A DNA stretch of 7,937 nucleotides from a bacterium (lineage in GTDB: Bacteria; Bacillota; Clostridia; Christensenellales; UBA1242). A program made the translations under genes and the position numbers. This document shows positions 1 to 5,035 of this stretch, one piece after another. The stretch covers positions 1-7,937 of the forward strand of contig JAILMD010000036.1 of the NCBI GenBank assembly GCA_024692805.1. The letters run 5' to 3'. The notes under the pieces were generated by a model. That model ran no database searches and was not told the DNA's origin. It saw nothing but the letters and a program-made list of their open reading frames with translations. Position 1 is the stretch's first letter, and each line of letters starts with the position of its first letter.

Positions 1-1395
1 CCAAAGGATATTGTTGATAGATATCATAATAACTTTAAAGAAACTTTTGATAAATTTAATTTTAGTTATGATCTTTATTCAATAACTTATGACCCTTATC
101 ATAAAGAGAAAGTTCAAGAATTTACTAAGAAATTCTATAAAAATGGTTATCTTTATGAGAATAAATTAATCAGGCCATATTGCCCACATTGTCAAAAGTT
201 TGTTGCTGACACTGAAGTTGAAATAACTTGTCCTAATTGTGGCAAAAGAACAAAAGCAGATTCTTGCGATTGTGGTTATGTTCCAAATGAAAAAGATTTA
301 GAGGGCGCAACGTGTTTAGTTTGTGGCGGAAAAACTGAGCAAAGAGAAAACAAGGTTTTAGTTTTTAAGCTTTCAGCTTTTCGTGATGCGCTTGCTAAAC
401 ATATGAAAGATAACGAATATATTTGGCGCGCTAACAGTATTAATGAAACAAAGAAATATCTTGCTGAACTTCAAGACAGAGATTTTTCTCGTGATCTTGA
501 TTGGGGAATAAGCATTCCTATTGCTGGGTTTGAAGATAAAAAAATCTGGGTTTGGTGGGAAGCCTTACTTGGTTACGTTACTGACACAATGAAAGTTTGT
601 GAAGAACGCGGACTAAATTTTGATGACTATTGGAGAACTTCAACAAAAACGGATAAGAGAATTTACCTTTGTCACGCAAAAGATAATATTCCTTTCCACT
701 CACTTTTCTTGCCAGCAATGCTTATGGCAACAAAAGAAGATTATTTCTTACCAGACGTTATGGTAACTAGCGAATATTTAACAATGAATGATGCTAAAAT
801 TAGCAAGTCAAGCGGAAAGAGCATGGCAGCGTTAGATTACGCTAACCTTTATAATACTGATAGTTTAAGGTATTATTTCATTGCTTATGGACCTGAAAAG
901 CGTGACGCTAACTTTACTGATGAGCTTTATGCTAACGTTCATAATGGTGATGTTGTTAATAAACTTGGAAACCTTATTAATCGTGTTTTAAAATTTAAAG
1001 GCCTTGAGAAATTGCCAGAAGGCGAAATTGACAAAGATATTGTTAATGTTGTTAATAAAACATATAAAGATTGCGGCGAACTTATTGAAAAAATTGAGTT
1101 TAAGAAATACGCTGAAAACGTTATGGAGCTTATTAACTTAACTAACAAATATTATGATGACCAAAAGCCATGGGCTCAGGCTAAAGAAGATGTTGTTGCC
1201 TTTGGAAACACTATATTAACTTGCGCCTATGTTATTGCAAATTTAAGTAATTTACTTGAGCCAATAATGCCTCAAACTTGCGCAAAACTTAGAGAATTTT
1301 TAAACCTTAACGCTAAGCCAGAGTGGAAAGTTATTGACGTTAAACCTGGCGTTGATTTGACTAAAGTTAGCGCATTATTTGAAAGAATTAAATAG
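1..1395 (+). CDS. metG: Methionyl-tRNA synthetase, 5'-truncated by the window edge
   Basis: This cytoplasmic class I synthetase charges tRNA-Met and initiator tRNA-fMet with methionine using ATP. The frame is open from base 1; the 464 visible residues lack roughly the first 75, including the HIGH motif (family estimate). Visible parts, in window residues: the connective insert with four cysteine pairs typical of a two-knuckle zinc domain (C61/C64, C77/C80, C89/C91, C105/C108); RDLDWG near 164-169; WVWWEALLGY near 183-192; KDNIPFH near 227-233; the catalytic KISKS signature at 266-270 (bases 796-810), the family's KMSKS loop; and the all-helical anticodon-binding domain beginning NKLGNLINR. 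The protein stops after that domain (LFERIK), with no C-terminal Trbp111-like tRNA-binding domain. The third cysteine pair is CxC instead of the usual CxxC. The ATG at 403 is internal and not the start. The identity is secure; only the 5' end is missing. Confidence 0.96.
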   Translation, partial: PKDIVDRYHNNFKETFDKFNFSYDLYSITYDPYHKEKVQEFTKKFYKNGYLYENKLIRPYCPHCQKFVADTEVEITCPNCGKRTKADSCDCGYVPNEKDLEGATCLVCGGKTEQRENKVLVFKLSAFRDALAKHMKDNEYIWRANSINETKKYLAELQDRDFSRDLDWGISIPIAGFEDKKIWVWWEALLGYVTDTMKVCEERGLNFDDYWRTSTKTDKRIYLCHAKDNIPFHSLFLPAMLMATKEDYFLPDVMVTSEYLTMNDAKISKSSGKSMAALDYANLYNTDSLRYYFIAYGPEKRDANFTDELYANVHNGDVVNKLGNLINRVLKFKGLEKLPEGEIDKDIVNVVNKTYKDCGELIEKIEFKKYAENVMELINLTNKYYDDQKPWAQAKEDVVAFGNTILTCAYVIANLSNLLEPIMPQTCAKLREFLNLNAKPEWKVIDVKPGVDLTKVSALFERIK

Positions 1396-1410
1396 TTTTA
1401 AACACTAACT

Positions 1411-1443
1411 AAGACTTGTTTTAATTGACAAGTCTTGTTTTTT
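1411..1443 (+). terminator. Intrinsic terminator after metG
   Basis: A 9-bp perfect stem (1411-1419 with 1428-1436) closes an 8-base loop and is followed by six T residues (1438-1443). It begins 16 bases after the metG stop. Its loop and right arm also contain the TTGACA -35 box of the recD2 promoter, so the end of one transcript and the start of the next share the same bases. Confidence 0.87.
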
Positions 1444-1454
1444 ATTTGTATTAT
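1425..1454 (+). promoter_or_regulatory. Sigma-A-type promoter of recD2
   Basis: A perfect TTGACA (1425-1430) lies 18 bp before TATTAT (1449-1454), which matches the -10 consensus at five of six positions. The predicted transcription start, about 7 bases past the -10, falls on or next to the recD2 ATG at 1461. The -35 lies inside the metG terminator hairpin. Inferred from sequence only. Confidence 0.6.
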
Positions 1455-1460
1455 TTAACT

Positions 1461-3668
1461 ATGATAAAAGGTGAGATTTTAAACGTTATTTATCATAATG
1501 CTGAAAATGGTTTTACCATTCTTTTGTTAAACACGAAAGATGGCGAAATAACGGCAACAGGCAAGTTCCCACTTCTTGGAATCGGTGAAGTTGTTGAGCT
1601 AGTTGGTGAGTTTAAATTCAACCCTAAATATGGTGAGCAGTTTGTTGCCTCAAGCATCAAAATTGAAAAACCAACAAGTCTAATTGCAATGATAAATTAT
1701 CTTTCAAGCGGTTTAATTAGTGGCGTTGGAACGGTAACTGCTTCAAATATTGTTAACACGTTTAAAGAGCAAACTTTTGATGTTATTGAAAATCAGCCAG
1801 AAAAACTTGCATCAATTCGTGGAATATCTATTAAAAAAGCTGGAGATATTGCGCTTGCTTATAAAGACATAAAGAAGATGCAAGAATCTGTTATGTTTTT
1901 GCAACAATATGATATTTCAATTAATATGGCTGTTAAAATTTATAATAAATATAAGGCAAGAACGCAAGAAATTTTAAACCAAAACCCTTATCAACTTATT
2001 GAAGATATTGATGGAATTGGTTTTAAAACAGCGGATACTATTGCCGCAAAACTTGGAATAGCTAAAGATAGTGAGTTTAGATTAAGGGCGGGCCTTGTTT
2101 ACACTCTTAGCCAAATAGCAGAATTAAAGGGCAGCACTATTGCTAAAAAACAAGAACTTGTTGGCGCAACGTTATCACTTTTAGACTTGCCACAAAGCGA
2201 AGAAGAGCTTGATTCTGTTTTAGTTAATCTTCAAATTAGTGGGCTTATAAAAAAGGTTAATTATGAAGATGAAGACGCCTTCATTATGACTAAGTTTTAT
2301 TCAATGGAAAGTTATATTTCTCAAAAATTAAAACTTCTTTCAAATGAACAGGCTGATCTTCATTTAGATTTTAACCGCGAAATAGAAGATTTTGAATTAA
2401 GCTCTAATATTAAACTTCACGAGAACCAGATAGAAGCCATAAAAGCGGGCGTTTCTAATGGCGTTGCAATAATAACAGGCGGACCGGGAACTGGCAAAAC
2501 AACAATAGTTAAGGCAATTCTTAGAATGTTTAAAAACGCTAATTTAAAGGCTATGTTGATGGCTCCAACAGGGCGCGCTAGCAAGCGACTTGAAGAACAA
2601 ACCGGCGAAATGGCGTCAACAATTCATAGGGCGCTTGAAATGCAGGGCAAAGGCGATGGAATATTTGCTAGAAACGAGCACAACCCACTTGATTGTGATG
2701 CGATAATTGTTGATGAAGTTTCAATGATTGATGACTTTGTTGCATTCAATTTATTAAAAGCAATTAACCGCGGAACAAGGCTAATTCTTGTTGGTGATAA
2801 AGACCAACTTCCTAGCGTTGGTGCTGGTAACGTTTTAGCAGATTTGATTGGTAGCGGAATTTTTACAACGGTTTATTTAACTCAAATTTTTAGGCAAAGT
2901 GAAACGAGCTCAATAATAACAAATGCTCATAAAATAAACATTGGTGAGATGCCTAATCTTCAGGAAAAATCTAACGATTTCTTTTATTCGTCAACAAGCG
3001 AACCGGAAGAAGTTAAAGATGAAATCGTTGAACTTGTTACAACAAGAATTCCTAAATATCTTGGCGTTAGCCCAAATGACGTTCAAGTTATTGCGCCAAT
3101 GAAAGCGGGGGTTAGTGGTGTTGATAATCTTAATATTGCGCTTCAAGAAGCGATTAACCCTAAGGGGCTTAACCAAGCGCAAATTGTTCATGGTAAGCGA
3201 ACGTTTAGAGTTGGCGATAAAGTTATGCAAATTAAAAATAACTATGACCAAGAATGGATAAAGTTTGAACACGGAATTATTTATCGTGGGCTTGGCGTTT
3301 TTAATGGTGATATTGGGTTTATTGAAGAAATTAATGAGCAAAGCCAAAGTATGATTGTTGTTTTTGAAGATGGAAGGCGCGCCAACTTTACTATCGTTGA
3401 TCTTGATAACTTAACTCACGCTTATGCAATAACAATTCATAAAAGTCAAGGAAGCGAATTTAGTGTTGTTATAATTCCAATTTTGGGCGGTAACCCAATG
3501 TTGTTTAACAGGAATTTGCTTTATACGGCTGTTACCAGGGCGAAAAAGATGGTTGTTTTGATTGGTAAACAAAACAATATTTATAAGATGATAAAAAATG
3601 AATATATGCAAAAAAGGTATACTCTTTTAAAAACTTTTTTACAAATGCAAGACAACTTGTTTATTTAG
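1461..3668 (+). CDS. recD2: RecD2-family ATP-dependent 5'-3' DNA helicase
   Basis: This is an SF1B helicase of the RecD2 type, found in bacteria without RecBCD and linked to replication-fork and mismatch-repair maintenance (family knowledge). The 735 residues are a normal length and contain everything expected. An N-terminal OB-like region opens with IKGEI..VIYHNAENGFTI. Helix-hairpin-helix motifs follow near 87-98, 119-130 and 183-195. The helicase motifs are Walker A GGPGTGKT 340-347, motif Ia APTGRASKRL 368-377, Walker B VDEVSM 417-422, motif III GDKDQLPSVGAGN 445-457, FRQ 477-479, the UvrD-C-like THAYAITIHKSQGSEF 652-667 and YTAVTRAK 688-695. The start at 1461 fits the family N-terminus. 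An in-frame TTG at 1425 would lengthen it but lies in the terminator/-35 and adds 12 non-conserved residues. No Shine-Dalgarno precedes 1461, suggesting leaderless translation. A terminator follows. Confidence 0.95.
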   Translation: MIKGEILNVIYHNAENGFTILLLNTKDGEITATGKFPLLGIGEVVELVGEFKFNPKYGEQFVASSIKIEKPTSLIAMINYLSSGLISGVGTVTASNIVNTFKEQTFDVIENQPEKLASIRGISIKKAGDIALAYKDIKKMQESVMFLQQYDISINMAVKIYNKYKARTQEILNQNPYQLIEDIDGIGFKTADTIAAKLGIAKDSEFRLRAGLVYTLSQIAELKGSTIAKKQELVGATLSLLDLPQSEEELDSVLVNLQISGLIKKVNYEDEDAFIMTKFYSMESYISQKLKLLSNEQADLHLDFNREIEDFELSSNIKLHENQIEAIKAGVSNGVAIITGGPGTGKTTIVKAILRMFKNANLKAMLMAPTGRASKRLEEQTGEMASTIHRALEMQGKGDGIFARNEHNPLDCDAIIVDEVSMIDDFVAFNLLKAINRGTRLILVGDKDQLPSVGAGNVLADLIGSGIFTTVYLTQIFRQSETSSIITNAHKINIGEMPNLQEKSNDFFYSSTSEPEEVKDEIVELVTTRIPKYLGVSPNDVQVIAPMKAGVSGVDNLNIALQEAINPKGLNQAQIVHGKRTFRVGDKVMQIKNNYDQEWIKFEHGIIYRGLGVFNGDIGFIEEINEQSQSMIVVFEDGRRANFTIVDLDNLTHAYAITIHKSQGSEFSVVIIPILGGNPMLFNRNLLYTAVTRAKKMVVLIGKQNNIYKMIKNEYMQKRYTLLKTFLQMQDNLFI

Positions 3669-3693
3669 CATAAGTTAATAAATAAAACAATAT

Positions 3694-3728
3694 ATTAAAG
3701 TGATGAGGTTTCATCACTTTAATTTTTT
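3694..3728 (+). terminator. Strong hairpin terminator between recD2 and yabP
   Basis: A perfect 13-bp stem (3694-3706 with 3711-3723) with a GGTT tetraloop runs into a T tract ending at 3728. It should end the recD2 transcript. Only 13 bases separate the T tract from the yabP ATG, so no conventional promoter for yabP fits downstream of it. Confidence 0.88.
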
Positions 3729-3741
3729 ATGGTAGGTTATT

Positions 3742-4017
3742 ATGGAAGATAATAAAAATAAAAACTTAAAAAAGCATAGCGTTTTAATTGAAAACCGTTC
3801 AAAAATGCAAATAACAGGAGTTTGTCAAGTTATTAGCGCTCAACCAAATTCAATTGTTATTAAAACAAATGAAGGTGGATTATCAATTTCAGGAAGTGAT
3901 CTTCACGTTGAAAAACTTGTTTTAGAAGATAGCTTTTTAGAGGTTGTTGGTAATGTTACTATGGTTAAATATAACAATAATGTTGGAAAGTCATTTTTTA
4001 AAAGGTTATTTAAATAG
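3742..4017 (+). CDS. yabP: YabP-family sporulation protein
   Basis: In Bacillus, yabP is a sigma-E-dependent mother-cell gene whose product is needed for sporulation at the spore envelope; its biochemical activity is not known (family knowledge). The 91-residue product shows the compact family pattern: HSVLIENRSKMQITGV at 12-27, alternating beta-strand sequence, L-x-I-x-G-x-DLHVEKL-x-LE at 47-62, and the C-terminal KSFFKRLFK at 83-91. It has no signal peptide or membrane segment. The ATG has a modest GGTAGG ribosome binding site at 3731-3736, 5 bases upstream. The gene overlaps yabQ by one base, and this pairing strongly supports both names. No clear sigma-A promoter is visible; a poor sigma-E-like match lies upstream of the preceding hairpin. 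Confidence 0.9.
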   Translation: MEDNKNKNLKKHSVLIENRSKMQITGVCQVISAQPNSIVIKTNEGGLSISGSDLHVEKLVLEDSFLEVVGNVTMVKYNNNVGKSFFKRLFK

Positions 4018-4325
4018 TGTTTAGTTCTATTCAAATTTATTTGTTTTTAAAGTGTTTGTTATTGGGAATTGCTTTTGGCTTTATTTATTCAATTTATAAA
4101 AGCTTTAAGCCTAAACTTAATGTTTTTATATCATTAACACTTGATTTTATTTTGTTCTTTATTATGGGACTTGGGCAATTTTTAATCTTTTTGACGCAAA
4201 ATTATGCAAAAATTGCACTTTTTTGCCTTTTTGGAGCTGCGATTGGATTTATTGTTTCTGCTAGTTTAATGAATTTAATTATAAAAGCAATAGCAAGAAT
4301 TATAAGGAAACCGGCTAATAAATAG
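4017..4325 (+). CDS. yabQ: YabQ-family membrane sporulation protein
   Basis: YabQ is a small integral membrane protein needed for spore cortex formation in Bacillus (family knowledge). This 102-residue product is shorter than many homologues. It has about three hydrophobic helices, near residues 5-27, 37-60 and 63-85, and a basic C-terminal tail (IIRKPANK). The glycine-rich LGIAFGFIYSIY near 16-27 and the aspartate opening the second helix (LDFILFF) fit the family. It starts with GTG, whose G is the last base of the yabP TAG stop, so the two genes are probably translationally coupled. AAAGGT at 4001-4006 inside yabP is a suitable ribosome binding site. The name rests on both sequence pattern and position. 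No good terminator follows. Confidence 0.83.
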   Translation: MFSSIQIYLFLKCLLLGIAFGFIYSIYKSFKPKLNVFISLTLDFILFFIMGLGQFLIFLTQNYAKIALFCLFGAAIGFIVSASLMNLIIKAIARIIRKPANK

Positions 4326-4474
4326 GGGATACTTTATTGCTTTATTTGCGGCAATATGACCATAAAAAATAATGCGATTAATAATGATTTTCATAAAAAT
4401 GCGCAAATTTAAAATATTTTTGCGTAAAAAATAAGTAAAAATTTAAAAAATCTTTAACAATTTGTTAAAAATGT
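4326..4474 (+). other. AT-rich spacer between yabQ and the divIC promoter
   Basis: No gene is supported in this stretch. It contains a weak ATTGC/GCAAT hairpin (4336-4355), a TGCGCAAA/TTTGCGTA hairpin (4400-4426, one G-T pair, no T tract on the + strand) and a perfect TTTAACAA-T-TTGTTAAA palindrome (4453-4469) next to the following promoter. Their functions are unknown. Confidence 0.5.
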
Positions 4475-4503
4475 TTGATAAAACCAGCAATTTTGTTTAT
4501 AAT
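4475..4503 (+). promoter_or_regulatory. Sigma-A-type promoter of the DivIC/FtsB-like gene
   Basis: TTGATA (4475-4480) and a perfect TATAAT (4498-4503) are separated by exactly 17 bp. The predicted start, near 4510, leaves a leader of about 16 bases that still contains the GAGG ribosome binding site (4514-4517). The TTG of the -35 could be mistaken for an upstream start codon. This promoter would uncouple the division gene from sporulation-specific expression of yabPQ. Confidence 0.77.
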
Positions 4504-4525
4504 TATAACAACTGAGGTTATCACT

Positions 4526-4804
4526 ATGAATAGTAGGTTAGTTAAAACAGTTAAATTAGTAACAGTTTGCGCTACTTGTTTGTTGGTTATTTTAGTTGGA
4601 GTTATTATTGGACAATATGTTGGCCTTAATAATTTAAACAATAAGAGAAACAAACTTGACGCTGAGCTTTCTAGTATGCAAACTTATGAAGAAGAACTTC
4701 AATCAGGAATTAGTGCTAGAAAAACTGATTCTTACCTTGAATTACAGGCTAGGCAAGAATTAGGAATGATTAAAGAAGGCGAAACTGTTTATATTTACAG
4801 ATAA
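4526..4804 (+). CDS. divIC: DivIC/FtsB-like septum formation initiator protein
   Basis: This bitopic membrane protein of the cell division complex partners with FtsL and DivIB/FtsQ at the septum (family knowledge). The 92 residues have a short basic N-terminus (MNSRLVKTVK), one transmembrane helix near 10-31, and a coiled-coil-like stretch near 33-62 (LNNLNNKRNKLDAELSSMQ). The conserved C-terminal block is YLELQARQELGMIKEGETVYI (70-90), the signature of the FtsB/DivIC family. The ATG at 4526 is chosen because GAGG sits 8 bases upstream and a promoter ends just before. Starting at the in-frame TTG at 4475 would place the promoter inside the gene. The position after yabP-yabQ matches divIC in Bacillus and Clostridia. 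FtsL is the main alternative, but the C-terminal motif and the neighbours favour DivIC. Confidence 0.9.
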   Translation: MNSRLVKTVKLVTVCATCLLVILVGVIIGQYVGLNNLNNKRNKLDAELSSMQTYEEELQSGISARKTDSYLELQARQELGMIKEGETVYIYR

Positions 4805-4820
4805 ATAATTTTTAAAACTA

Positions 4821-4849
4821 TTGACAATGCAATATTAAGCGAGTATAAT
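4821..4849 (+). promoter_or_regulatory. Consensus sigma-A promoter of the initiator tRNA
   Basis: A perfect TTGACA (4821-4826) and a perfect TATAAT (4844-4849) are separated by 17 bp, as expected for a strong stable-RNA promoter. The start is predicted near 4856-4857, giving a 5' leader of about 7 bases before the tRNA. A perfect inverted repeat (4824-4833 and 4848-4857) overlaps both boxes. Confidence 0.9.
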
Positions 4850-4857
4850 TGCATTGT
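4824..4857. repeat. 10-bp inverted repeat bracketing the tRNA promoter
   Basis: ACAATGCAAT at 4824-4833 is exactly complementary to ATTGCATTGT at 4848-4857, with 14 bases between. The left arm overlaps the end of the -35 box; the right arm covers the end of the -10 box up to the predicted start site. It may be an operator or a chance palindrome; the sequence alone cannot decide. Confidence 0.55.
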
Positions 4858-4863
4858 TTGTAT

Positions 4864-4940
4864 CGCGGGGTAGAGCAGCCCGGAAGCTCGTTGGGCTCAT
4901 AACCCAAAGGTCGTTGGTTCAAATCCAGCCCCCGCAACCA
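4864..4940 (+). tRNA. Initiator tRNA-fMet (CAT anticodon)
   Basis: This 77-base gene folds as a full cloverleaf and closely resembles other bacterial initiator tRNAs. It reads CAT in the anticodon loop CTCATAA. Two initiator hallmarks are present: base 1 (C) cannot pair with the A at position 72, and three consecutive G-C pairs (GGG/CCC) close the anticodon stem. The D arm (AGAGCAG..CTC) and T loop (GGTTCAAATCC) are canonical, and the 3' CCA is encoded. It has its own promoter and terminator, so it is probably a single-tRNA unit, although read-through from the division gene ending 59 bases upstream is possible. In Bacillus a tRNA-Met lies at the equivalent position downstream of divIC-yabR (recalled from memory). 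Confidence 0.97.
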
Positions 4941-4946
4941 AAAAAA

Positions 4947-4969
4947 GCCACCGTTATGGTGGCATTTTT
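4947..4969 (+). terminator. Intrinsic terminator after tRNA-fMet
   Basis: A 6-bp perfect GC-rich stem, GCCACC (4947-4952) with GGTGGC (4958-4963), has a five-base loop and is followed by A and five T residues. It starts 6 bases after the CCA end. The 3' arm plus T tract recurs at 5001-5011. Confidence 0.87.
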
Positions 4970-4987
4970 ATTGCTTTATTTAGCAAT
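4967..4987 (+). repeat. Short hairpin repeat, second copy
   Basis: The 15-base sequence TTTATTGCTTTATTT at 4967-4981 also occurs at 4333-4347. In both copies GCAAT follows and can pair with the internal ATTGC, giving a small hairpin (here ATTGCT/AGCAAT, 4970-4975 with 4982-4987). The function is unknown; the T-rich composition makes a chance match plausible. Confidence 0.4.
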
Positions 4988-5000
4988 CTGTTTAAAATGA

Positions 5001-5029
5001 GTGGCATTTTTTAATTAAAATGTTATAAT
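5001..5029 (+). promoter_or_regulatory. Extended -10 promoter of the glycosyltransferase gene
   Basis: TGT precedes a perfect TATAAT (5024-5029), forming an extended -10 element (TGnTATAAT from 5021). The -35 candidate GTGGCA (5001-5006) matches four of six consensus bases at exactly 17 bp spacing. The predicted transcription start coincides with the ATG at 5036. Confidence 0.72.
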
Positions 5030-5035
5030 AAAATT

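Noticed and set aside
939..1148. Minus-strand open frame antisense to metG
   Set aside because: It lies fully inside a well-conserved gene in the opposite sense and has no recognisable protein pattern. The other minus-strand frames, inside recD2, divIC, the glycosyltransferase gene and asd, were rejected for the same reason.
1425..1460. TTG start for recD2 at 1425, adding 12 residues
   Set aside because: The TTG belongs to the TTGACA -35 box and the metG terminator. The added residues are not family-like, and the conserved IKGEI start fits ATG 1461.
4400..4426. Hairpin TGCGCAAA/TTTGCGTA as a yabQ terminator
   Set aside because: It has no T tract on the + strand and sits about 75 bases after the gene. 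On the - strand it has a T-rich tail, but no gene there would use it.
4475..4525. TTG start for the division gene at 4475, adding 17 hydrophobic residues
   Set aside because: The TTG is the first half of the TTGATA -35 box. The ATG at 4526 has a GAGG site at the right distance and leaves a normal DivIC N-terminus.
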